From Bog-473 sp963719485 (GTDB lineage Bacteria; Actinomycetota; Acidimicrobiia; Acidimicrobiales; RAAP-2): a stretch of DNA of 64,000 bases. Position numbers and translations under genes: made by a program. The notes under the pieces are model-generated. The model worked only from the letters and a program-made list of their open reading frames with translations, made no database searches and had not been told where the DNA came from. This document shows positions 36,021 through 44,877 of this stretch, one piece after another. Numbering within the stretch: position 1 is the first letter of the stretch; each line of letters starts with the position of its first letter. The stretch is taken from positions 682,001 to 746,000 of the forward strand of contig OY970387.1 in NCBI GenBank assembly GCA_963719485.1, given 5' to 3'.

Positions 36021-37139
36021 TCAGAGACGAAAGGCGCGCTGAGCGTTGAGTTGGCAGATCTTGCGCGCCTCGTCGTCGGGGACGTCCAACAGCACCCGCT
36101 CGAGGTTCGTCCGGCTGTGGGGATACATGCCGTCGGTATGAGGGAAGTCGCCCTCCCACATCAGATTGTCGATGCCGATCGCGTGACGACTCTCGATGGC
36201 GAACTCATCGGTCACCATGCAGGCGAACATATTGTCCCGGAAGTATTCGTGCGGCGTCTTGGTTATGCCGAGATCGGAGAGGCGGCCACCACGCACGTCA
36301 ACCAACTTCTGGGCGCGCTCCAGGATGTAGGGAACCCAACCAGCACCGCCCTCGGACAGCAGCACACGCATGGCCGGGAAGCGGTCAAAGATGCCAGAGA
36401 AGATCCAGTCGGCCATAGCCAACATCGAGTTGATCCCGGTCGCCGTCCATTGCACGGAACCCGGTGCATCCGGTGAACTGGTCACGAGCACTGAGGACGA
36501 GCCAATGTGCATACACAGAGCGAGGTCGTGCTCGGCGACTACAGCCCAGAGCGGATCCCAGTGATCAGTGTGGACCGATGGGAGCCCGAGCACGGTCGGA
36601 TTCTCCGTGAACGCCACCGCCTTGACTTGCCCGGCCAGTCGCTTTACTTCGCTCACGCTCGCCTCGAGGTCCCAAAATGGGACAAGCATCAGCGGCAACA
36701 GCCGGTCCGGTGCCGCTGCACACCATTGGTCGATGATGAAGTCGTTGTACGCCTCGATACAGGCCAGGCTCAGTTCCGGATTATTGGTGGGGAAAAACCG
36801 GTGCCCAGCGAACCTGGCGAAGTTAGGGAAGCAGAGTTGGGCCCAGACGCCATCGCCATCCATGTCCTCTAGTCGTTTTCCCGGGTCATAGCAACCGGGC
36901 CGCATCTCATCGAAATTTGCTGCGTCGCCATGGGGGGTGACACCCGGCAGGTGGCGCACCGTCCCCGGCATCACCGGCACGATCTGGTCCTCGTAACGCC
37001 AGATGTCGCGACCGTCAGCCCGCTTTTCGATACGCGGGCCCACTTCCTGATACTTCGAGGGCAGGCGCGAGACCCAAAGGTTGGGTGGCTCGATGACGTG
37101 GTCGTCGACCGAGATCAGCTTCGTATCAGTGGTGAGCAT
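36021..37139 (-). CDS. amidohydrolase-family metal-dependent hydrolase/decarboxylase
   Basis: A 372-residue TIM-barrel protein of the amidohydrolase-2 (ACMSD-like) group. Metal-ligand motifs are VDDHVIEPP near the N-terminus, LCMHIGSSS in the middle and WEGDFPHTDGMYPHS near the end. ATG 37139 is chosen because upstream codons lie in the neighbouring gene. It is a close paralogue of 58630-59790 (shared FDEMRPGC, FAGHRFFPTN, ENPTVLG, HTDHWDPLW). Members decarboxylate or hydrolyse; the substrate is unknown. Confidence 0.88.
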   Translation of the reverse strand: MLTTDTKLISVDDHVIEPPNLWVSRLPSKYQEVGPRIEKRADGRDIWRYEDQIVPVMPGTVRHLPGVTPHGDAANFDEMRPGCYDPGKRLEDMDGDGVWAQLCFPNFARFAGHRFFPTNNPELSLACIEAYNDFIIDQWCAAAPDRLLPLMLVPFWDLEASVSEVKRLAGQVKAVAFTENPTVLGLPSVHTDHWDPLWAVVAEHDLALCMHIGSSSVLVTSSPDAPGSVQWTATGINSMLAMADWIFSGIFDRFPAMRVLLSEGGAGWVPYILERAQKLVDVRGGRLSDLGITKTPHEYFRDNMFACMVTDEFAIESRHAIGIDNLMWEGDFPHTDGMYPHSRTNLERVLLDVPDDEARKICQLNAQRAFRL

Positions 37140-39240
37140 CAGTAACCTCCGTTGGATCAGACGCGATAGCGAGTACGTCGACGGCGACCGCGCCGTCGGC
37201 CGAGACGATGAGTGGATTGATTTCGAACTCCACCAAGCGGTCACCAGCGCCGGCAACGAGGTTGGCGACCGCCTCGATGACCGACACAACCGCCTCTCGA
37301 TCGACCGGCGCCCCGCCGCGGACGCCTTCCAGGACCGGGAAGCCGCGGAGAGATCGCAACATGAAGTGCGCGTCACTCCGGGTGAGCGGCACCGGACGAA
37401 CGGCAACGTCGGCCAAGACTTCGGTCAAGACTCCGCCGAACCCGACCGTCACGGCAGGCCCGAGAACCGGATCTTTTGTCGTCCCGACGAGCAACTCTAC
37501 GCCAGCGTCGAGTTGCCGCTGCATGATTACCCCATCAATGGACGCCCATGGCGTGATCGCCTGAGCGCGCTCGACCAACTCACGGTAGACGGCCGCGGCA
37601 GCTTCGGCGTCGTTGACGTCGAGCCGGACAAGGCCGTGGTCGCTGCGGTGCAGAAACTCCGGTGAGGACAGTTTCATCACTGCGCGTCTTCCGATCGAGC
37701 GCCAGCACTCCGCGGCCTCCACCGGGCTGGTCACTACATACTCTTCGCATGTGACAATGTCGGCAAGATGAAGCAGTTGCTGCGCAACCGCCTGGCTCAA
37801 GACGCCGTGCTGGTCGGTCAGCACATCGAGAACGTCGCTGCGCGGAGCTGGAATAGTTACCCTCGGGCGGTTCGGCCGGCTCCCATAGTCATGCACCGCC
37901 TTCAACGAACGCATGGCACCGCGGGCCGAACGTAGGATTGGGATCTCCGCGTCTCGCAGGCGGCCAAACAGCACCTCGCTCTCGGCCGGTGTGCCCCAGA
38001 CGCAGACGAGAGGCACCTGTAGCTCAAGTGAGGCGAACGTCGTAAGGTCTTCAACGAAAGCTTCAGCGATCGGTCCCTCCGACATGTTGTTGCCGGCCAC
38101 AATCACGTCAATGTTGGGGTCCTCCGCAATCGCTCGCAGAACCTCAAGCCGATCATCGGGCGATGCCGTCATCAGAAACTGCATGCCATTGTCGACGGGA
38201 TTCGACCGCGCTAGATACTCGGGCAGCAGCGCGGCGAGTCTGTCCTGCGTCCTGCTTTCGAGCACAGGGACCGATAAACCGTGGCGTTGTGCACTTTCAG
38301 CGAGCAAGGTGGTCACCCCGCCTGACGCGCCGTAAACACCGACGCGGTCACCGACATGGTCGGGCAATTTCGAGAAGAGGTTCGCCGTTTCCATGAGCTC
38401 GTCGACATCAAACACCCGGGTCACGCCAAACTGCGAGAACAGCCCAGCGACCACCGAGTCGCTGCCGGTGAGATGTCCGGTGTGAGAGCGTGCCATTCGC
38501 TGACCAGCCTCGGTCTGACCGATCTTCAACATCACGACCGGCGTCCCCGAGTCATAGGCCGCTTGAAAGGCGTCACGCAGCTTGTCGCCGTCCTGAAATC
38601 CCTCGACGTAGGCCCCAATGACCGCTGTCTCCGCATCGGCCGCAAAGAAACGGACGAAATCTGAAACATCGAGATCCACTTCGTTGCCGGTCGCAATCCA
38701 ACGACTCAGCGCGACGCCGTACGGGGCGGCCTGCACGAATGGTCGACCTTGGTTGCCGCTTTGAGTGATCAGCCCGATCTTGCCAGTGCGTTTCGTCGGC
38801 ACCGACGGCATCGGCTCAAATGCGTTGGTGTTCGTGTTCGGTCCCAGGACAGTCAGGCCCAACTCTTGGACCCGTTGGCTCACCGCCCGCTCTAGGCGGG
38901 CACCTTCCTCACCGACCTCGGCGAACCCTCCGGTGAAGATAACGACGTCGCTAATCCCGTTCTTGGCGACGTCCTCAAGGACGTCGAGTACGCGGGCGAC
39001 GCCCACGCTCACTACGGCGAGGTCTACCGGTTCCGGAAGGTCTGCCAACGACTGATAGATCGGCGTGTCGCCCACACTGCCGCCGTTGGGGTTCACGAAG
39101 TAAAAGCGTTCACCCCAGCGCGACCTTTCACGTGCTAGCAACTGATCAGGATCTCTTGTCGGCATGACCCGACCGAGCAGGGCGACACCATCAGGTTCGA
39201 GAAAGCGTGAAATGGCGGCGGGCTCGGTAGCTTTTCTCAT
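37126..39240 (-). CDS. acyl-CoA synthetase (NDP-forming)
   Basis: A 704-residue fused ADP-forming CoA ligase of the acetate-CoA ligase/Pat-like superfamily. The N-terminal CoA-binding domain (EPDGVALLGRVMPTRDP) and the succinyl-CoA-ligase alpha-like domain carry the phospho-His as His253 (RSHTGHLTGSD). The ATP-grasp beta part spans about 480-700 and includes TVGFGGVLTEVLADVAVRP. It activates an acid reversibly with ATP. The overlap of 14 nt with the amidohydrolase indicates one operon. Confidence 0.9.
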   Translation of the reverse strand: MRKATEPAAISRFLEPDGVALLGRVMPTRDPDQLLARERSRWGERFYFVNPNGGSVGDTPIYQSLADLPEPVDLAVVSVGVARVLDVLEDVAKNGISDVVIFTGGFAEVGEEGARLERAVSQRVQELGLTVLGPNTNTNAFEPMPSVPTKRTGKIGLITQSGNQGRPFVQAAPYGVALSRWIATGNEVDLDVSDFVRFFAADAETAVIGAYVEGFQDGDKLRDAFQAAYDSGTPVVMLKIGQTEAGQRMARSHTGHLTGSDSVVAGLFSQFGVTRVFDVDELMETANLFSKLPDHVGDRVGVYGASGGVTTLLAESAQRHGLSVPVLESRTQDRLAALLPEYLARSNPVDNGMQFLMTASPDDRLEVLRAIAEDPNIDVIVAGNNMSEGPIAEAFVEDLTTFASLELQVPLVCVWGTPAESEVLFGRLRDAEIPILRSARGAMRSLKAVHDYGSRPNRPRVTIPAPRSDVLDVLTDQHGVLSQAVAQQLLHLADIVTCEEYVVTSPVEAAECWRSIGRRAVMKLSSPEFLHRSDHGLVRLDVNDAEAAAAVYRELVERAQAITPWASIDGVIMQRQLDAGVELLVGTTKDPVLGPAVTVGFGGVLTEVLADVAVRPVPLTRSDAHFMLRSLRGFPVLEGVRGGAPVDREAVVSVIEAVANLVAGAGDRLVEFEINPLIVSADGAVAVDVLAIASDPTEVTDAHH

Positions 39241-39646
39241 CTCACTCGTTCAACTCCACACGCCCGTGACGCTCATTCATTGCCCATCCAGGTCAAAAGC
39301 GACTTCATTGCTCATCGGAGCGGTGATAGGGGCGCGGGAGCGCTTGGTGGCGGCGCCTAGCAATCTGGCCAACTCGTCTTTGGGCCAGGACCGTTGGACC
39401 GATATGGAGGTAATGCAATGTCGGTCGGCTCGGATCTGTCATCACATCCCCCTTTCAATCACTGACCTGCACGAATGAATCGTTGCTCCACACTCGATGC
39501 CACCGATCATATTATCTAGATCGAAAGGTACGGTCAAACCCGGTACGGCACCCAATCGGATCAACAGCCGCCTGGTCGACGGGGCGTGGGCGGCTGCCGG
39601 AATCGGCTCGGAGCGCCCGATGACCGCCACGGCGTCGGGTGGGGCG
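39241..39646. other. intergenic region upstream of the NDP-forming ligase
   Basis: About 400 nt without a supported gene. The only clear element is the promoter at 39509-39537, which reads toward the ligase about 260 nt away. The long leader has no recognised riboswitch. Confidence 0.4.
39509..39537 (-). promoter_or_regulatory. promoter with TCTAGA element
   Basis: On the minus strand, TTGACC (39532-39537), a 17-nt spacer ending CGATCTAGA, and TAATAT (39509-39514). It is almost the same architecture and sequence as the promoter at 5177-5205. Confidence 0.6.
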
Positions 39647-40075
39647 TCACGCGGGTGAAGGCGTCAGAGGCCCAAGGACGACCCGCTCTATGAGCGCGGT
39701 ATCAAGGTATTCGACAATATCGACGATCTGATCGCCTTCGAACCGGAACACCGTGGCATATTCGTTCCGGTAAGGCTCGCCCGACACCATTGAACCCTCG
39801 CTGTGAGCGATCTTCACGAATTTATCGCCCTCCCCAATCACCTCGTCGACGATCACTCGTAGTGATTCGATACGTTCACCGAAGGGGCGCATGGTCTCAC
39901 CAACACCCGCCACACCGACCATGACTCCCGATACGGGCGTGGTCCCGATCATCCGCCAACGGAAGTCTGGCGCGAAGTGCTTCCACCGGTCCGGACCGGC
40001 GTCACTAAACGTACGCACGATCTCGCGGCGCCGTTCGTGCTCATCGTGGCTGGTCATTTGGCTCCCTTCGTTCAC
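39647..40075 (-). CDS. SnoaL/NTF2-like fold protein
   Basis: A 142-residue paralogue of 1949-2347 (HERRREIVRTFSD, WKHFAPDFRWRMIGTTPVSG, GEGDKFVKIAH). An internal ATG seven codons in (MTSHDEHERRRE) may be the real start. It lies at the end of the acyl-CoA dehydrogenase operon, 88 nt behind it. Role unknown. Confidence 0.75.
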   Translation of the reverse strand: MNEGSQMTSHDEHERRREIVRTFSDAGPDRWKHFAPDFRWRMIGTTPVSGVMVGVAGVGETMRPFGERIESLRVIVDEVIGEGDKFVKIAHSEGSMVSGEPYRNEYATVFRFEGDQIVDIVEYLDTALIERVVLGPLTPSPA

Positions 40076-40163
40076 GCTTGACTACGACGAAGTCTGCGCC
40101 CTCGCGTGGCTCACCATGCAGACCAATCAACAGCCGTGCTCAGAAGCGCGTTGGATCGATTGC

Positions 40164-41243
40164 TTATCGGTCCCAATCGTTAAACGATGCAATCCGCTCG
40201 CGGTGCACAGGTGGGCTACCAAAATAGGCTCGATCGAAGATGGCTCGCTTGAGGAAAAAATGGACATCGTGAGCCCACGTGAACCCGATCCCGCCGTGAT
40301 ATTCCACAGCGCGTCGACCGGCGTGCACCGCAGTCTCAGTTACAAGTGATTTTGCCATCGCCGCGAACCGCGATGCCTCGTTGGGCTGATGGTCGAATGC
40401 ATGTGCGGCGAACCAGTACAGAAATCGTGTGGGATCGACATCGAGTGCGAGATCCGCCAGTTGGTGTTTGAGTGCTTGGAAGTGACCGATTGTGACGCCG
40501 AATTGCTCTCGGCTCTTGGCATATTCGACAGACATGTCAACGCAACGAGCGGCGGAACCGTACGCGTCAGCTGAGAGCAAGATCAGGGCGGCATCACGAA
40601 TTCGATCGACCTCGCGAGGCCCGACAGCGAGCGGCTCGTGCTCCACTCCGTCAAACTCAACCGTAGCGATACGTCGGGTGCGATCAATGCCTTGACGACT
40701 TCGCACGGTCAGGCCAGGTGCAGCCTTCCTCACGAGCGTGAGACCGCCGACGGTTCCTACCACGACGACGTCAGCCAACTCGGGGTATGGCACCCAATGT
40801 TTCTCGCCGTCCAGACGGGCATTGGCACCCATCGTCCACTCCCCCATGGCCCATTTCGCTGGCGTTTCGGCTACGGCCAAGGTCGCACGAAGACTTCCCG
40901 CCGCGAGTCCTGGGAGCCACTCGCTCTTTTGGTCGCTGCTGCCACCAATCGCAATGGCCAGCGTGGCCAGCACGTGTTCCAGGAACGGTCCCGGAGCAGC
41001 GGCGTATCCGAGCCGCTCAGCGGCGATGGCGAGGTCAAGAAGGTCGCCCCCCAGGCCGTCATACTCGGTCGGGACGAGAATGGCAAACAGTCCAAGCTCG
41101 GAATAGGCCTGCCAGAGGTCCTCCGTATGACCCACGGAACCATCGAAGATCTCACGTACGTAAGTCAAGGGAAAGCGGCTCGCGAACATTCGGTCGATCG
41201 TGTCGGCCAGCAATTGCTGGTCGATCGTGAGGTCGAAGTTCAT
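40164..41243 (-). CDS. acyl-CoA dehydrogenase, partner subunit
   Basis: A 359-residue acyl-CoA dehydrogenase-fold protein. REQFGVTIGHFQALKHQLAD and EYHGGIGFTWAHDVHFFLKR are kept, while the middle substrate/FAD strand lacks the usual (Y/F)xxTEPxxGSD motif. It overlaps the next dehydrogenase gene upstream (ATGA). Such adjacent unequal pairs form alpha2beta2 dehydrogenases in actinobacterial steroid side-chain degradation (FadE types), which is the likely arrangement here. Confidence 0.88.
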   Translation of the reverse strand: MNFDLTIDQQLLADTIDRMFASRFPLTYVREIFDGSVGHTEDLWQAYSELGLFAILVPTEYDGLGGDLLDLAIAAERLGYAAAPGPFLEHVLATLAIAIGGSSDQKSEWLPGLAAGSLRATLAVAETPAKWAMGEWTMGANARLDGEKHWVPYPELADVVVVGTVGGLTLVRKAAPGLTVRSRQGIDRTRRIATVEFDGVEHEPLAVGPREVDRIRDAALILLSADAYGSAARCVDMSVEYAKSREQFGVTIGHFQALKHQLADLALDVDPTRFLYWFAAHAFDHQPNEASRFAAMAKSLVTETAVHAGRRAVEYHGGIGFTWAHDVHFFLKRAIFDRAYFGSPPVHRERIASFNDWDR

Positions 41244-42439
41244 GAAGGAGTCGCGACCTGAGCGTCTCGCGGTAGCCCCAAGCCCCGCTCGGCGATGACA
41301 TTTCGCTGGATGTTCGATGTGCCTCCGGCTATGGCGAGTCCCAACGAGCCGAGATACTGGTTCATCCAGCGTTCGTCACCCGGCCTCTCGCCTTCGATGC
41401 CGCCAAGCGGATCTAGGAGGCTGTTGTCCTGGAGAACGTCCAGCGCCAATTCTGCCATTTGCTGGCCGAGATTTGTGGCGTTCAGCTTGTTCATGAACGA
41501 AACCCGCCCACTGCTTTCACCTTTCAGGGATCGTGACAGCTGAAAGTACGAGCTGTAGCGATGGGCTTCGAGTCGGGACTGGATCTGAACAAGCCGGTCG
41601 CGGATGCCTGGATCTGTGATGGCGGGGCGGCCCCCGATCGATGCCCGTTGGACGAGCTTCACCAGGCTCGCAAACTGTCCATCCATCCGCCCCGTCGCAC
41701 CCACACCACCCCGCTCGTGCTTCAGGGTTGTGTTGGCCACGGACCAGCCTTCTCCGCGGTGACCCACGATCCAGTCCTGTGGCGTTCTGGCGTCCGTAAG
41801 GAACACTTCATTGAACTCCGCCGATCCGGTGATCTGTTTCAAAGGGCGGACGTCGACTCCGGATTGATGCATGTCGAGGAGCAGATAGGAGATGCCCTGC
41901 TTAGCCGGAACATCCTTCTCTGTCCGGACCAAGATGAACATAAAATCGGCCATGTGGCCTTCCGTCGTCCATATCTTCTGACCGTTGATAATCCACTCGT
42001 CGCCGTCAAGGACCGCTGCCGTGCGGAGCGACGCCAGGTCACTGCCGGCTCCCGGTTCGCTGTAGCCCTGACACCAACGGATATCCCCGGCGAGCGTGGG
42101 CGGGATGAACTTCTCCTTTTGCCACTGTTCTCCTCGTTCAACGAGAGTCGGGGCGAGCATTCCGACTCCTATTCCAGCTTCCTGTGGAGCGTGAACCCGC
42201 CCGAACTCTTCTGAAATGATCTGCGCCTTCAGCGGATCACTTGGCTGCTCCGAACCACCGAATTGACGGGGGAATGCCCGATTGAGATAACCGCGCTCGG
42301 TGGCCAACTTCCGAAAGGCGATTTGCTCATCACGACTCCGACCTCCCCGACCGCTAGGCCATTGGTCGGCAAGAAAGGTGCGGATCTCACTCCGATAGGA
42401 CTCGTACTCTTCTCCGAAAGTCAGCTCCATGGCTGACAT
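41240..42439 (-). CDS. acyl-CoA dehydrogenase, partner subunit
   Basis: A 399-residue acyl-CoA dehydrogenase. The FAD/substrate motif is GYSEPGAGSDLASLRT and NGQKIWTTEGHMADF; the C-terminal GGTSNIQRNVIAERGLGLPR binds FAD across the dimer. It pairs with the 40164-41243 gene through a 4-nt overlap. It lies 58 nt behind the DinB-like gene. Confidence 0.9.
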   Translation of the reverse strand: MSAMELTFGEEYESYRSEIRTFLADQWPSGRGGRSRDEQIAFRKLATERGYLNRAFPRQFGGSEQPSDPLKAQIISEEFGRVHAPQEAGIGVGMLAPTLVERGEQWQKEKFIPPTLAGDIRWCQGYSEPGAGSDLASLRTAAVLDGDEWIINGQKIWTTEGHMADFMFILVRTEKDVPAKQGISYLLLDMHQSGVDVRPLKQITGSAEFNEVFLTDARTPQDWIVGHRGEGWSVANTTLKHERGGVGATGRMDGQFASLVKLVQRASIGGRPAITDPGIRDRLVQIQSRLEAHRYSSYFQLSRSLKGESSGRVSFMNKLNATNLGQQMAELALDVLQDNSLLDPLGGIEGERPGDERWMNQYLGSLGLAIAGGTSNIQRNVIAERGLGLPRDAQVATPS

Positions 42440-42497
42440 CTCCTCTCAAGACAAAGCTGGAAATTCGCTCGTCCGTTCATCGCTGCGACCGCGCTCA

Positions 42498-43253
42498 CTA
42501 GAGGAACGAGCGGGCGTGTTGAACGGCGAGGTCGGCCAACGGGCCGCAACTGACGAGTTCATCCGTTGCGTTTGGCGCAATCCTTTGGACTCCGCGCCTG
42601 CACCACACTCCCGCCGGACCGGTGATCGTATCTGTCGCATCTCGATCGCCGTACGACCACAGCTGACCGCCAGGACCTGTCACATCGACCCTCAGTGTCC
42701 GCCCAGGCGGAGCTTCAACGCCAACGACATGGAAGGCGTAAGGGAGAGAGCTGTAACACAACCATCCGATATGCTCCAATCGCTCAGTGTCCACAGACTC
42801 AACACCGAGCGCGGCGCGAACATCGAGCCCGTGCGCCCAGTGCTCCAAGAGTCGGGCGGTGACAAAGGTACGCCAGCCCATTCCCAAGCCCCACGGCACG
42901 CGCTGGCTGACATCGGCAGCCCGCAGGGCGTCGCGATTTCTGGCTGCGGCTGTGACCCACCACTCGCCGACCACTGGGCCCGACATGGCCCGACCCTTGG
43001 CCACCCCAAACTCAATGACCCCACCCTCGGACTGGTGGGCCATTGCTTCGTTGTGCAGCGACCTTGGCCCCCCGATGACTGTGTCGTGGGCGATCTCCTC
43101 GGTGTCGGCAAGGTGGCTGAACTGATCGCAGATATTCCAACCGGCCGCTGGCGTCGCTCGCGACCAGTCCTCTCCCTGAATGGATCGCATCAGCGACTCG
43201 AGATCCCTTTGTTCGTCCTCGAGCGTGTCGACGAATCGGTGCTCGTCGCTCAT
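42498..43253 (-). CDS. DinB/mycothiol-dependent isomerase-like protein (TIGR03084 type)
   Basis: A 251-residue protein of the DinB-like four-helix group with a mycothiol maleylpyruvate isomerase N-terminal domain (TPAAGWNICDQFSHLADTEE, a metal-site His in FSHLAD, ARLLEHWAHGLDVR with further His). The C-terminal part is beta-rich (GGQLWSYGDRDATDTITGPA). ATG 43253 overlaps the CoA ligase stop (ATGA). In mycothiol-producing actinobacteria such proteins use the thiol as a cofactor; the reaction is not known. Confidence 0.75.
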   Translation of the reverse strand: MSDEHRFVDTLEDEQRDLESLMRSIQGEDWSRATPAAGWNICDQFSHLADTEEIAHDTVIGGPRSLHNEAMAHQSEGGVIEFGVAKGRAMSGPVVGEWWVTAAARNRDALRAADVSQRVPWGLGMGWRTFVTARLLEHWAHGLDVRAALGVESVDTERLEHIGWLCYSSLPYAFHVVGVEAPPGRTLRVDVTGPGGQLWSYGDRDATDTITGPAGVWCRRGVQRIAPNATDELVSCGPLADLAVQHARSFL

Positions 43254-44800
43254 GCCGGCCGACCTTGGTGATCGTTGCTGACCGCCGACGCCGCGGCTCC
43301 CAAGGTGCTCCGGCGGATCTTGCCGTTGTCGTCCCGAGGCAGCACAGTCACGAGGTCGTAAGACTTGGGGACCTTCGGCGCTGCCATCCGGGCCCGGCAA
43401 TGCTCGTCGAGGGTGGCAATGAGGTCCGACGTGTCGCAGCCGGCGCGGGGCTCCACGATGGCGTGCACGCGTCGCCCCCACTCGGCATCCTCGATCCCAA
43501 TGACGGCGACGTCAGCGACGTCGGGGTGTTCGGTCAATACCGCCTCGACCTCGGCCGGATAGACGTTGACGCCGCCGGTGATGATCATGTCAACACGACG
43601 GTCAGCTACAAAGATGTAGCCGTCGTCGTCCCGCCAACCGAGGTCCCCAACAGAGACAAAACCTTCGTCGTCGGAATTGGCCGGCGGCGACCCCCAGTAC
43701 TCAAAGCCGATACGCGGCTCAGAAGCGTGTGTCTCCGGGCGTCGGAACCGCATATAGATCTCACCGACGTCCCCAGTGGAGCACTCCTTACTGTCGCCAT
43801 CGCGGATGCTGACGTCACTGATCACTGGCCGCCCGACGCTACCCGGATGCTCGAGCCACTCGTCTCCTCGGATGGCCAAGGCTCCGACCGTCTCGGTAGA
43901 CCCAAATCCCTCGAAGATATGTTCGGCGCCCACTCGTTCAATCCAACGGCGCTTGAGCCACGGGGGACATACGGCGCCCGAATGGTAAACGGTCTCCAGG
44001 CTGGAAAGGTCATAGCGGTCGAAGTCAGCAACCCTGGCCATCCGCAACAGCTGCGCAGGCACCGAGAACAGCCGGTTGACCTGATGCGCTTCGATGAGTT
44101 TGAGGGCGCGAGCGCCGTCGAATCGCTCCATCAGCACCACGAGAGCGCCATCCGTGAGGCCGCCGAACAGCGTCCCAAACGGCCCGGTGTGGTATGTGGG
44201 ACCGAGGACGATCTGTCGCTGACCTCTGCGGCTACCAAAGAGAACCGCCATGGGATTCGGAGGTGCGTCGGGCTGTATCAGGAGCGGTTCGAGACTGACG
44301 ATGACCTTCGGGCGGCCCGTAGATCCTCCAGAGGGCATTGCTCGACCCGGTTGGGGCACAATCATTGGGCGAGGGGCATCCTCGAACGCTGAACGGTTGG
44401 AGAAGACGGACCGCGAGACCGTTGTGACCGAGCTCGTTTCACGGTCGCCGATAAGAAGCTGCTTGCGGCCGGACTCACCTGCGCTCTGGAGAACAAGCTC
44501 GAGTTCGGCGTCCGGCAGCGAAGGTGACAAGGGAAGCACACACGCGCCCAGCCACCAAGCTCCGAAACACGCAACTACACCGTCGAAGCTGTTCGGTAAC
44601 GCGACATCTACGAGGGTTTTACTGTCCACCCCGTGGTCTTCGAGAAGAGCGGCGGCCCGAAGTGACTCGCTGTAGACCTCCGCACGCGTGACCTGACATT
44701 CAGAGCCGTCGGATTGTGCGACAACCAGCGACACGTCGTGAGGCGAGGCTGCCGCCAGGTCTGCGATGCGCTGTGTATAGGTGATGCGTTCCCCGGTCAC
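43250..44800 (-). CDS. acyl-CoA synthetase (AMP-forming)
   Basis: An ANL ligase of 516 residues from GTG 44800. Motifs are MPSGGSTGRPKVIVS (phosphate loop, with SGG replacing the first SG-T-T), FEGFGSTETVGALAI, VGDLGWRDDDGYIFVADRRV and MIITGGVNVYPAEVEAVLTE, and the C-terminal catalytic Lys in RDDNGKIRRSTL. The further ATG at 44851 lies inside the promoter (-35 at 44848-44853), and GTG 44800 follows a GGGGG ribosome-binding site. The internal start is therefore preferred. Confidence 0.88.
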   Translation of the reverse strand: MTGERITYTQRIADLAAASPHDVSLVVAQSDGSECQVTRAEVYSESLRAAALLEDHGVDSKTLVDVALPNSFDGVVACFGAWWLGACVLPLSPSLPDAELELVLQSAGESGRKQLLIGDRETSSVTTVSRSVFSNRSAFEDAPRPMIVPQPGRAMPSGGSTGRPKVIVSLEPLLIQPDAPPNPMAVLFGSRRGQRQIVLGPTYHTGPFGTLFGGLTDGALVVLMERFDGARALKLIEAHQVNRLFSVPAQLLRMARVADFDRYDLSSLETVYHSGAVCPPWLKRRWIERVGAEHIFEGFGSTETVGALAIRGDEWLEHPGSVGRPVISDVSIRDGDSKECSTGDVGEIYMRFRRPETHASEPRIGFEYWGSPPANSDDEGFVSVGDLGWRDDDGYIFVADRRVDMIITGGVNVYPAEVEAVLTEHPDVADVAVIGIEDAEWGRRVHAIVEPRAGCDTSDLIATLDEHCRARMAAPKVPKSYDLVTVLPRDDNGKIRRSTLGAAASAVSNDHQGRPA

Positions 44801-44823
44801 CAATCCCCCAGTGTCACTCTTAA

Positions 44824-44853
44824 ATAATAGATCATCTAGATGCTTTTGCACAA
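44824..44853 (-). promoter_or_regulatory. promoter with TCTAGA element, CoA ligase operon
   Basis: On the minus strand, TTGTGC (44848-44853), an 18-nt spacer containing GCATCTAGATGATC, and TATTAT (44824-44829), about 25 nt before GTG 44800. It would drive the ligase, DinB-like gene and the dehydrogenase pair. Confidence 0.6.
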
Positions 44854-44877
44854 GCGAGACTGCAGTCGTGCCCGCTG

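Noticed and set aside
36021..37406. A 461-residue amidohydrolase
   Set aside because: The first 89 codons lie antisense-frame within the NDP-forming ligase and have no family similarity; ATG 37139 matches the paralogue's N-terminus.
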